Assembly: GCF_026342405.1 (NCBI RefSeq)
Contig: NZ_JAPEMU010000001.1
Coordinates: 1,178,001-1,242,000 of the forward strand
Length of the DNA stretch: 64,000 nt
Direction of reading: 5' to 3'
Source: Kitasatospora sp. NBC_00240
GTDB lineage: Bacteria; Actinomycetota; Actinomycetes; Streptomycetales; Streptomycetaceae
In this document: positions 54,354 through 62,527 of the stretch, piece by piece
How the letters are laid out: each line of letters begins with the position of its first letter
Position numbering within the stretch: the stretch's first letter is position 1
Notes under the pieces: generated by a model
Databases searched by the model: none
What the model was told of the DNA's origin: nothing
Seen by the model: only the letters and a program-made list of their open reading frames with translations
Position numbers and translations under genes: made by a program

Positions 54354-55955
54354 TCACCCGGCCGCCGCCCGTTCGCGGTCCCGCAGTTCGCGCCGGAGGA
54401 TCTTGCCGCTCGCCGACTTCGGCACCGCCTCCAGGAACTCCACCGCCCGGACCTTCTTGTAGGGCGCCACCTGCCCGGCGACGAAGTCCGAGACCTGCTG
54501 CTCGGTCAGCCCGCTGCCGGGCGCGCGCACCACGAAGGCCTTCGGCCGCTCCACCCCGTCCGTGCCCTGGACGCCGATCACCGCCGCGTCGGCGATCTGC
54601 GGGTGGGTCAGCAGCAGCGCCTCCAGCTCGGCGGGCGCCACCTGGTAGCCCTTGTACTTGATCAGTTCCTTCACCCGGTCCACCACGAACAGGTAGCCGC
54701 GCTCGTCCACGTACCCGACGTCACCGGTGTGCAGCCAGCCGTCCGCGTCGATGGTGGCGGCCGTGTCGGAGGGGCGGGCGAAGTAGCCCTTCATCACCTG
54801 CGGACCACGGACCAGGATCTCACCCGGCTCGCCCGCCCCCAGATCCGCGCCGCTCCCGTCCTCGCCGTCCAGCGCGGCTATCCGCAGCTCCGTGGAGGGC
54901 ACCAGCCGGCCCACCGAGCCGCGCGCCGGATCCGGGTCGTGCGGGGAGACCAGATGGGTGGCGGGCGACAGCTCGGTCATGCCGTAACCCTGGAGGATGC
55001 GGGGCAGGCCGAGCCGGCGGGCGCAGGCCTCGGCGAGGTCGGCGTCCAGCGGTGCGGCGGCGCTCAGCACGTAGCGCAGCGAGGACAGGTCGTACCGGCC
55101 GACCAGCGGGTGCTTGGCCAGCGCCAGGACCATCGGCGGAGCGACGATCAGCGCCTCCACCCGCTGCTCCTGGATGGTCCGCAGGAACTGCTCGAGGTCG
55201 AAGCGGGGCAGCACGACCACGGTCGCGCCGCAGCGCAGCGGCTGGTTGAGCAGCGCCGCCAGCCCGTAGATGTGGAAGAACGGCAGCACCGCCAGCACGC
55301 GCTCGCCGACCGCCGGGCGGTAGAGCGCGTCGGTCTGGGCCAGGTTGGTGGCGATCGAGCGGTGGGTGAGCATCACGCCCTTGGGCAGGCCGGTGGTGCC
55401 GCTGGAATAGGGCAGCACCGCGATGTCGGCGGCCGGGTCTATCACCGGCGTGGGCGCGGGCGCGGTGGAGGCCAGCAGGTCGGCCAGCGAACGGTGCCCC
55501 TCGGCGCCGTCGCAGACGATGATCTCGGCGATCGGCTCGTCCTCGGCGGCCAGCGCGTCGGCGGCGGCCCGGGCGACCGGCAGGAACGGTGAGACGGTGA
55601 TGATCCAGCGGGCCCGGCTGTCGCGGAGCTGGGTGGCGAGCTCCCCCGCCGTGGTGAGCGAGCTGACCGTGGTGACGGTCGCCCCGGCGGCCGTCGCGCC
55701 GTAGTAGACCACCGGGTACACGATCGTGTTGGGGCTGTACAGGGCCACCACGTCGCCGGGCCGCACGCCCGCCTCCGCCAGCCCCGCGCTCGCCCGCCGG
55801 ACGGCCGCGGCCAGTCGGCCGTAGCTCACCGACTCGCCCGTGACGCCGTCGATCAGGGCCGGCACGTCCGGGTGGTCGTCGGCCGTGCCGAGCACGGCCA
55901 GGTGGACGGGCAGGTCGACGGGCTCGACGTCGGGGTACTCGCTGCGGAACACCAT
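54354..55955 (-). CDS. Acyl-CoA ligase of the 4-coumarate-CoA ligase type
   Basis: A 533-residue ANL-superfamily adenylate-forming enzyme. P-loop VLPYSSGTTGLPKGVMLTHR, motif LQGYGMTELSPATHL, the hinge Asp in WLHTGDVGYVDERGYLFVVD, and the C-terminal catalytic Lys in PKSASGKILRREL. It converts a carboxylic acid to its CoA thioester via the AMP ester. ATG 55955 has AGGAGG 7 bases upstream. The substrate could be an aryl or branched acid feeding the downstream acyl-CoA pathway; sequence alone does not decide. Confidence 0.9.
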   Translation of the reverse strand: MVFRSEYPDVEPVDLPVHLAVLGTADDHPDVPALIDGVTGESVSYGRLAAAVRRASAGLAEAGVRPGDVVALYSPNTIVYPVVYYGATAAGATVTTVSSLTTAGELATQLRDSRARWIITVSPFLPVARAAADALAAEDEPIAEIIVCDGAEGHRSLADLLASTAPAPTPVIDPAADIAVLPYSSGTTGLPKGVMLTHRSIATNLAQTDALYRPAVGERVLAVLPFFHIYGLAALLNQPLRCGATVVVLPRFDLEQFLRTIQEQRVEALIVAPPMVLALAKHPLVGRYDLSSLRYVLSAAAPLDADLAEACARRLGLPRILQGYGMTELSPATHLVSPHDPDPARGSVGRLVPSTELRIAALDGEDGSGADLGAGEPGEILVRGPQVMKGYFARPSDTAATIDADGWLHTGDVGYVDERGYLFVVDRVKELIKYKGYQVAPAELEALLLTHPQIADAAVIGVQGTDGVERPKAFVVRAPGSGLTEQQVSDFVAGQVAPYKKVRAVEFLEAVPKSASGKILRRELRDRERAAAG

Positions 55956-56148
55956 GCATGCCTCCTGGATGGATCCTGACGACTGCTCACAGGGTGGCGT
56001 CGATCCGGCCCGGGGGACAGACGCCCGCCGATGATCCGAACTGACGAAATATCGGGGCGGTACGCGCGGCGCGCTTGCCCGGCCACGGAGCGCGACTGAC
56101 GGTGAGAGCTCCCCGCGCCCGTCCCACCGCACCCCAGGAGCTCCCGAC

Positions 56149-56913
56149 GTGACACCCTGCCACCGCCCGGAAACCCCAGCCGGCCCCGCCGCCGGACGCG
56201 CCCTCACCGTGGGCGCGGTCGCCGCCCTCCTCGCTCTCGGCGCCGCCCCCGTGGCCTTCGCCGCGCCCGGCGACAACGGCGACATCAAGGTGCACGAGAG
56301 CACCACGCCCGTCACGGACCAGCGCGACGAGCCGCAGGTCTGCCGGTTCTACCTGGACGCGTTCAACTTCGACGACCTGCAGCTGGTCAACTGGACGATC
56401 GAGCAGCAGCCGCCGACCGGCAACACGCAGGTGAGCTCCGGGGTGCTGGCCCTGCTCAACGGCACCGGCCAGACCCAGATCATGTCCCTCCCGGACGGCC
56501 ACTACCGGGTCAACTGGACCTTCGTCGGCCAGAACGGCACCGCCAAGCACAAGGTGTTCATGGTCTCCTGCCCGCCGGCCGGCACCCCCAGCGGCACCGC
56601 CGCCCCCGTACCGCCGCCCGGCCCCGGCGGGCCCAGCGCCGTCGCCGCCCCCAGCACCTCGCCGGTGCCCGGCGGCCCGAGCAACATCGCGGCTCCCGGT
56701 ACGTCGCCCCGCCCGTCCGCCAGTCCCTCCAGCGGCGGCGGCCGGCCGCCGGGCACCGGCGGACCGCACGGCGGCCTCGAAGCCGGCGGCGGCGGCACGG
56801 CGCACGGCCCGCACGCGGTCGAGGTCGGCGCCGGGTCGGCGCTGCTGGCGCTCGTGGCGGTGCTGGGCATCCGGGCCGTCCGCCGCCGCTCCGGCCGCAA
56901 TGCCGCATCCTGA
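56149..56913 (+). CDS. Secreted, C-terminally anchored protein next to a sortase
   Basis: A 254-residue exported protein: signal peptide (AAGRALTVGAVAALLALGAA, cleavage near AFAAPG), a beta-sandwich-like domain (residues 45-145; ESTTPVTDQRDEPQVCRFYL, NWTFVGQNGTAKHKVFMVSC with a possible Cys-Cys pair), and a Pro/Ser/Gly-rich stalk. The C-terminal hydrophobic helix (SALLALVAVLGIRAV) ends in Arg/Arg residues. This is the layout of a sortase substrate, but no LPxTG-like motif is visible before the helix. The sortase gene overlaps its end by 14 bases. Confidence 0.8.
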   Translation: MTPCHRPETPAGPAAGRALTVGAVAALLALGAAPVAFAAPGDNGDIKVHESTTPVTDQRDEPQVCRFYLDAFNFDDLQLVNWTIEQQPPTGNTQVSSGVLALLNGTGQTQIMSLPDGHYRVNWTFVGQNGTAKHKVFMVSCPPAGTPSGTAAPVPPPGPGGPSAVAAPSTSPVPGGPSNIAAPGTSPRPSASPSSGGGRPPGTGGPHGGLEAGGGGTAHGPHAVEVGAGSALLALVAVLGIRAVRRRSGRNAAS

Positions 56914-57598
56914 CGCCAGGAACCAGGAGCCGGGGCGCCGTGCCCGGGCGCGGCTGACCGCCGCGGTCGTCGCGCTCGCCCTGGCCCTCGGCATCTGGCT
57001 GGTGCACGACGGCGCGGCCGGGAGCGGCCCGCCCGCTCCCGGGCCGGCCGCCGCCCCGGGCCCGGACCTTGCCGGCACGCCGGTCGGCGCCTCCTCTCCC
57101 GGGGCGGGCGCCCAGCCGGGCAAACCGCCGCCCGCGCCGCTGCCGCCCTCGGCGCCGACCGTCGTCAGAATCCCCTCGATCAAGGTCACCGCTCCCCTCC
57201 TCGGGCTGGGCCTGGACGGCGCCGGGCACCTGGAAACACCTCCGCTGACCGCCCCCGGCCAGGCCGGCTGGTACCGGGACGGCCCCTCCCCCGGCGCACC
57301 CGGCAACGCGATCGTCGCGGGCCACGCGGACACCCGCTCCGGGCCGGCCGTCTTCTACCGGCTGGGACTGCTGCGCCCGGGCGACACGGTGGAGATCACC
57401 CGGCAGGACCGCCGGACGGCCGTCTTCAGCATCGACGCCGTCCGGACCTACCCCCGCACGGCCGTGCCGGACACCACCGTCTACGGCCCCACCGGGCGAC
57501 CCGAACTGCGCCTGATCACCTGCGGGGGCAGGTACGACAAGAAGGCCGGCTACTCGGACAACGTGGTGGTCTTCGCCCACCTGACCGCGACCCGCTGA
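56900..57598 (+). CDS. Class E/F-type sortase
   Basis: A 232-residue transpeptidase: membrane anchor (TAAVVALALALGIWLV, residues 20-36), a Pro/Ala linker, then the sortase domain. VVRIPSIKVTAPLLGLGLDG is the opening strand, the catalytic His is in NAIVAGHADT, the Cys in LRLITCGG and the Arg probably in GGRYDKKAGYSDNVVV. Such actinobacterial sortases attach a small number of surface proteins. Translationally coupled to the secreted protein gene before it, its likely client. Confidence 0.9.
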   Translation: MPHPDARNQEPGRRARARLTAAVVALALALGIWLVHDGAAGSGPPAPGPAAAPGPDLAGTPVGASSPGAGAQPGKPPPAPLPPSAPTVVRIPSIKVTAPLLGLGLDGAGHLETPPLTAPGQAGWYRDGPSPGAPGNAIVAGHADTRSGPAVFYRLGLLRPGDTVEITRQDRRTAVFSIDAVRTYPRTAVPDTTVYGPTGRPELRLITCGGRYDKKAGYSDNVVVFAHLTATR

Positions 57599-57649
57599 AC
57601 GGCCCGGGCCTCCCGTGACGGGCCGCCTCCGCGGGCCGCCCGGCGCAGG

Positions 57650-57695
57650 CCGTCCGGCGCGAGTCGCTCCGAGTCGCGCGGCTCGCGCCGGACGG
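57650..57695. terminator. Bidirectional terminator between sortase and acyl-CoA dehydrogenase genes
   Basis: Perfect 14-base arms CCGTCCGGCGCGAG / CTCGCGCCGGACGG with an 18-base loop, between convergent genes and ending 4 bases before the dehydrogenase stop. Confidence 0.75.
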
Positions 57696-57699
57696 TGCC

Positions 57700-58884
57700 T
57701 CAGTACGATCGGGGCAGGCCCAGGGTGTGCTGCGCCACGTAGTTGAGGATCATCTCGCGGCTCACCGGCGCCACCCGGCCCACCCGGGTCGCCGCCAGCA
57801 GCGCACCGAGCCCGTACTCCTGGGTCAGGCCGTTGCCGCCGAGGGTCTGCACGGCCTGGTCGACGGTCCGGGCGGCGGCCTCGCCCGCCGCGTACTTGGC
57901 CATGTTGGCGGCCTCGCCTGCGGCCAGGTCGTCCCCGGCGTCGTAGAGATGGCCGGCCTTCTGGGTCATCAGCCGGGCGAGTTCGATCTCGATCGCACAG
58001 ACCGCCAGCGGGTGGGCCAGGCCCTGGTGCGCGCCGATCGGAGTGTCCCAGACGGTACGGGACCTGGCGTAGTCGACGGCCTTGGCCAGCGCCTGGCGGG
58101 CCAGGCCCAGCGAGAAGGCGGCCGTCATGATCCGCTCGGGGTTGAGCCCGGCGAACAGCTGGAGCAGACCGGCGTTCTCGTCGCCCACCAGGGCGTCGGC
58201 CGGCAGCCGGACGTCGTCCAGGAACACCTGGAACTGCTTCTCCGGGGCGACCAGTTCCATCGGGATCGGCCGGTACTCGAAGCCGGGGGTGTCGCGCGGG
58301 ACGACGAACAGGGCGGGCCTGAGCTTGCCCGTCCGGGCGTCCTCGGTGCGGGCGACGAACAGCACCGCGTCGGCGTGGTCGATACCGGAGACGAAGACCT
58401 TGCGGCCGGTCAGCAGCCAGTCCTCGCCGTCGCGGCGGGCGATCGTCGAGATCCGGTGGGAGTTGGAGCCGGCGTCGGGCTCGGTGATGCCGAAGGCCAT
58501 CCGGCTGGTGCCGTCGGCCAGCCCGGGCAGCCAGCGCTGCTTCTGCTGGTCGGTGCCGTAGCGGGCGATGACCGTGCCGCAGATCGCGGGCGAGACGATC
58601 AGCAGCAGCAACGGGCAGCCGGCGGTGCCGAGTTCCTCCAGCACGACGGCCAGGTCGGTGATCCCGCCGCCCCCGCCGCCGTACTCGGTGGGCAGGTTGA
58701 CGCCGAGGTATCCCGCCTTGCCTGCTTCCGCCCAGAGTTCGTCGGCAGGCAGGCCCTGGCGGGCCTTGTCGAGGTAGTAGGCGGAGCCGTAGCGGCGGCC
58801 GAGGTCGCCCACCGCGCGGCGCAGGGCCTGGCGTTCGGGGGTCTCGATCAGCGGGCTGGTGGTCGTGGTGTGCGGTGCGGACAT
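57700..58884 (-). CDS. Acyl-CoA dehydrogenase
   Basis: A 394-residue FAD enzyme with the complete family signature: FGITEPDAGSNSHRISTIAR (FAD-binding), GRKVFVSGIDHADAVLFVAR, and QTLGGNGLTQEYGLGALLAA with the C-terminal domain motif. ATG 58884 has GGAAGG upstream. Last gene of the AtuA-carboxylase operon, where it would introduce the double bond that the carboxylase needs (citronellyl-CoA, isovaleryl-CoA or a similar substrate). Confidence 0.93.
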   Translation of the reverse strand: MSAPHTTTTSPLIETPERQALRRAVGDLGRRYGSAYYLDKARQGLPADELWAEAGKAGYLGVNLPTEYGGGGGGITDLAVVLEELGTAGCPLLLLIVSPAICGTVIARYGTDQQKQRWLPGLADGTSRMAFGITEPDAGSNSHRISTIARRDGEDWLLTGRKVFVSGIDHADAVLFVARTEDARTGKLRPALFVVPRDTPGFEYRPIPMELVAPEKQFQVFLDDVRLPADALVGDENAGLLQLFAGLNPERIMTAAFSLGLARQALAKAVDYARSRTVWDTPIGAHQGLAHPLAVCAIEIELARLMTQKAGHLYDAGDDLAAGEAANMAKYAAGEAAARTVDQAVQTLGGNGLTQEYGLGALLAATRVGRVAPVSREMILNYVAQHTLGLPRSY

Positions 58885-58967
58885 CCTGGGGTCCTTCCGG
58901 GCGGGTGGCGGGTGCCGGGCGGCGGAGCGGGTGCCGGGTGCGATGGTCAGGGTGCCGGGTGGGACGG

Positions 58968-60914
58968 TCAGGGTGCCGGGTCGGCGGCGGGCTTCACCAC
59001 GGCCAGCAGCGCGCCGAGTTCGACCTGTCGGCCGGGGGCGGCGTGCAGTTCGGTGAGGATGCCGTCGGCGGGGGCGGTGACGCGGTGCTCCATCTTCATC
59101 GCCTCCAGCCAGAGCAGGGGCTGGCCCGCCGTCACGGTGTCCCCCGGGCCGGCGGTGACGCGCACCACGATGCCCGGCATCGGCGCGAGCAGGGCGCCGG
59201 GATCGGTGTGGACGGCGGGGGCGGGGAAGCGGTCGAGGGCGGTGAAGGCGGTGGATCCGGCCGGCTCGTCGACGTGGACGCGGTCCCCGTACCGGGCGAC
59301 GTCGAAGCTGCGGCGCAGCCCGGCGACGGCGAGCACGACCTGCTCGGAGGTGGCCGAGACCAGGGTGGTGCCGGGATACGCCTCGGCGTCCAACTCGCCG
59401 CCGCGGCCAAGCCGGTAGCGCACCTGGTGTTCGCTGCCGTCCGGCGCCAGGTAGCGCTTGACCTGCGGCTGGGACGGCAGGTTGCGCCAGCCGGAGGGCA
59501 GTGCGGTGCGGCGGGCGGCGGCGTCCGCGAGGGCGGCGGCCAGCGCCCGCAGCGGGTCGCTCTTCGGGTCGGCGGGCAGCAGCGCGGCGGCGTGCTCGGT
59601 GAGGAAGGCGGTGTGCACCCGCCCCTCCAGGAATGCCGGGTGGCGCAGCGCCGTGACCAGCAACTCCCGGTTGGTGGTGAGTCCGTGGACCCGGGCGCGG
59701 GCCAGGGCGGTGGCGAGCCGGCGGGCGGCGGCGGCCCGGGTGGGGGCCCAGGCGATGACCTTGGCGAGCATCGGGTCGTAGTGGATGCCGACGGTGCTGC
59801 CGGCTTCGGCGCCGGCGTCCAGCCGCAGGCCGGTGTCGCCCGGCGCGGTGCCGAAGGCGACCTGGACGGACGGCAGTTCGAGCGCGTGCAGGGTGCCGGT
59901 CTGCGGGGCCCAGCCGGCCGCCGGGTCCTCGGCGTAGAGCCGGGCCTCGATCGCGTGGCCCCGGGTCGGCGGGGGCTCGGCGGGCAGTGCTTCGCCCTCG
60001 GCGACGCGGAGTTGGAGGGCGACCAGGTCGAGGCCGGTGACGCATTCGGTGACCGGGTGCTCGACCTGCAGGCGGGTGTTCATCTCCAGGAACCAGAACC
60101 GGCCGTCGGGGCCGAGCAGGAACTCGGCGGTGCCGGCGCCGGTGTAGCCGATGGCGCGGGCGGCGGCGGTGGCCGCGGCGTACAGTTCGGCGCGGTCCGC
60201 CTCGGCCAGGCCGGGGGCCGGCGCCTCCTCGATCACCTTCTGGTGGCGGCGCTGCAGCGAGCAGTCCCGCTCGCCGACCGTCCAGACGGTGCCGTGGGCG
60301 TCCGCCATCAGCTGGACCTCGATGTGCCGGCCGGTGGGCAGGTACGGCTCGCAGAACACCTCGTCCGAGCCGAAGGCCTTCGCCGACTCGGCCCGGGCGG
60401 CAGCGAGTTGAGCGGCCAACTCGTCCGGCGAACGCACCACCCGCATGCCGCGTCCGCCGCCGCCGGCCGCCGCCTTGACCAACAACGGGTAGTCCGAGGG
60501 GGAGGGATCCTCGACCGCGCCGAGGACCGGCACACCGGCGGCCGCCATCAGCCGCTTGGCCTCGGTCTTGGAGCCCATCGCGGCGATCGCGGCGGGCGGC
60601 GGGCCGACCCAGACCAGGCCGGCGTCCAGGACGGCCCGGGCGAAGTCGGCGTTCTCGGAGAGGAAGCCGTAGCCGGGGTGGACTGCGTCGGCGCCCGCGT
60701 CCAGGGCGGCCCGGACGATCAGGTCGGCGCGCAGGTAGGTGTCGGCGGCGGTGGCTCCGGGCAGCCGGACGGCGGTGTCGGCCTCGCGGGTGTGCGGGGC
60801 GTCGGCGTCGGGGTCGGAGTGCACGGCGACGGTGGCGATGCCCAGGTCGCGGCAGGTGCGGAAGACCCGACGGGCGATCTCGCCGCGGTTGGCGACCAGC
60901 AGAGACGTGATCAT
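58968..60914 (-). CDS. Acyl-CoA carboxylase alpha subunit (biotin carboxylase + biotin carrier)
   Basis: A 648-residue protein. Residues 1-445 are the biotin carboxylase (VANRGEIARRVFRTCRDLGI, ATP-grasp loop KAAAGGGGRGMRVV, FLEMNTRLQVEHPVTE). A linker domain follows, and residues 575-645 are the biotin carrier with LEAMKMEH, whose Lys is biotinylated. It carboxylates biotin for transfer by the beta subunit encoded just upstream (14-base gap). The partner composition fits methylcrotonyl- or geranyl-CoA carboxylase more than the shared acetyl/propionyl-CoA alpha subunit. Confidence 0.93.
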   Translation of the reverse strand: MITSLLVANRGEIARRVFRTCRDLGIATVAVHSDPDADAPHTREADTAVRLPGATAADTYLRADLIVRAALDAGADAVHPGYGFLSENADFARAVLDAGLVWVGPPPAAIAAMGSKTEAKRLMAAAGVPVLGAVEDPSPSDYPLLVKAAAGGGGRGMRVVRSPDELAAQLAAARAESAKAFGSDEVFCEPYLPTGRHIEVQLMADAHGTVWTVGERDCSLQRRHQKVIEEAPAPGLAEADRAELYAAATAAARAIGYTGAGTAEFLLGPDGRFWFLEMNTRLQVEHPVTECVTGLDLVALQLRVAEGEALPAEPPPTRGHAIEARLYAEDPAAGWAPQTGTLHALELPSVQVAFGTAPGDTGLRLDAGAEAGSTVGIHYDPMLAKVIAWAPTRAAAARRLATALARARVHGLTTNRELLVTALRHPAFLEGRVHTAFLTEHAAALLPADPKSDPLRALAAALADAAARRTALPSGWRNLPSQPQVKRYLAPDGSEHQVRYRLGRGGELDAEAYPGTTLVSATSEQVVLAVAGLRRSFDVARYGDRVHVDEPAGSTAFTALDRFPAPAVHTDPGALLAPMPGIVVRVTAGPGDTVTAGQPLLWLEAMKMEHRVTAPADGILTELHAAPGRQVELGALLAVVKPAADPAP

Positions 60915-60928
60915 GTTCGGTGAGTCCC

Positions 60929-62527
60929 TCACATCCGGAAGACGCCGTAGCCGCGCGCGCCCTCGACGGGCGCGTTGTGGATCGCGGAGAGGCAGAGGCC
61001 GAGCACGGTTCGGGTGTCGCGCGGGTCGATGACGCCGTCGTCGTAGAGGCGTCCGGAAAGGAAGACCGGCAGCGACTCGGCCTCGATCTGCTGCTCGACC
61101 ATCGCGCGGATCGCGGTGTCCGCGTCCTCGTCGTAGGGCTGCCCCTTGGCGGCGGCCGACTGCCGGGCGACGATCGACAGCACGCCCGCGAGCTGCTGCG
61201 GGCCCATCACGGCGGACTTGGCGCTGGGCCAGGCGAACAGGAAGCGCGGGTCGTAGGCCCGGCCGCACATCCCGTAGTGCCCGGCGCCGTAGGAGGCGCC
61301 CATCAGCACCGAGATGTGCGGGACCTTGGAGTTGGCGACCGCGTTGATCATCATCGCGCCGTGCTTGATGATGCCGCCCTGCTCGTAGTCCTTGCCGACC
61401 ATGTAGCCGGTGGTGTTGTGCAGGAAGATCAGCGGGATGTCGCGCTGGTTGGCGAGCTGGATGAACTGGGCGGCCTTCTGCGACTCCGGGCTGAACAGCA
61501 CGCCCTGGGCGTTGGCCAGGATCCCGACCGGGTAGCCGTGCACGCTCGCCCAGCCGGTGGCCAGGCTGGCGCCGTACAGCGGCTTGAACTCGTCGAAGTC
61601 GGAGCCGTCCACCACCCGGGCGATCACCTCGCGCGGGTCGAAGGGCACCTTGAGGTCGCCCGGGACGATGCCGAGCAGCTCCTCCTCGTCGAACTTCGGC
61701 GGGGCGGCGAGCCGGTCCGGTCCTGGGCCGGCCTTGCGGTGGTTCAGCCGGGCGACGATCCGCCGGGCGAGGCGCAGCGCGTCGGGCTCGTCGAGGGCGA
61801 AGTGGTCCGCCAGGCCCGAGACCCTCGCGTGCATCCCCGCGCCGCCGAGCGACTCGTCGTCGGACTCCTCACCGGTGGCCATCTTCACGAGCGGAGGCCC
61901 GCCGAGAAAGACCTTGGCGCGCTCCTTCACCATCACGGTGTGGTCGGACATGCCGGGGACGTACGCCCCGCCGGCGGTCGAGTTGCCGAACACCACGGCC
62001 ACCGTGGGAACGCCCGCGGCGGAGAGCCGGGTGAGGTCCCGGAAGAGCGCGCCGCCCGGGATGAAGATCTCCTTCTGGCTGGGCAGGTCGGCGCCCCCGG
62101 ACTCGACCAGGTTGACCAGCGGCAGCCGGTTCTCCAGCGCGATCGCGTTGGCCCGCAGGGCCTTGCGCAGCGTCCAGGGGTTGCTGGCGCCGCCGCGTAC
62201 GGTCGGGTCGTTCGCGGTGATCACGCACTCCACGCCCTCGATCACACCGATGCCGGTGACCAGCGCGGCGCCGACCGGGTAGTCGCTGCCCCAGGCGGCG
62301 AGCGGGGACAGTTCGAGGAACGGCGAGTCCGGGTCCATGAGCAGTTCGATGCGTTCGCGGGGCAGCAGCTTGCCCCGGGCGCGGTGGCGCTCGACGTACT
62401 TGGGGCCGCCGCCGGCCAGGGCCTTGGTGTGCTCGGCGGCCAGCGCGTCGAGCCGCTCCCGCATCGCGTCGCGGTGCTCGGCGAACTCGGGGCCCGCCGG
62501 GTCGAGACGGGTGGGCAGGACGGTCAC
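60929..62527 (-). CDS. Acyl-CoA carboxylase beta subunit (carboxyltransferase)
   Basis: A 532-residue carboxyltransferase with both crotonase-like halves. Pieces include ALVTGIGVIEGVECVITAND, the oxyanion loops NLVESGGADLPSQ and GNSTAGGAYVPGMSDHTVMV, the C-terminal FLHNTTGYMVGKDYEQGGII and GASYGAGHYGMCGRAYDPRF. The sequence type is that of methylcrotonyl-CoA carboxylase beta. GTG 62527 overlaps the AtuA stop (GTGA). It transfers CO2 from biotin to an enoyl-CoA, a step of leucine or acyclic terpene breakdown. Confidence 0.93.
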   Translation of the reverse strand: MTVLPTRLDPAGPEFAEHRDAMRERLDALAAEHTKALAGGGPKYVERHRARGKLLPRERIELLMDPDSPFLELSPLAAWGSDYPVGAALVTGIGVIEGVECVITANDPTVRGGASNPWTLRKALRANAIALENRLPLVNLVESGGADLPSQKEIFIPGGALFRDLTRLSAAGVPTVAVVFGNSTAGGAYVPGMSDHTVMVKERAKVFLGGPPLVKMATGEESDDESLGGAGMHARVSGLADHFALDEPDALRLARRIVARLNHRKAGPGPDRLAAPPKFDEEELLGIVPGDLKVPFDPREVIARVVDGSDFDEFKPLYGASLATGWASVHGYPVGILANAQGVLFSPESQKAAQFIQLANQRDIPLIFLHNTTGYMVGKDYEQGGIIKHGAMMINAVANSKVPHISVLMGASYGAGHYGMCGRAYDPRFLFAWPSAKSAVMGPQQLAGVLSIVARQSAAAKGQPYDEDADTAIRAMVEQQIEAESLPVFLSGRLYDDGVIDPRDTRTVLGLCLSAIHNAPVEGARGYGVFRM

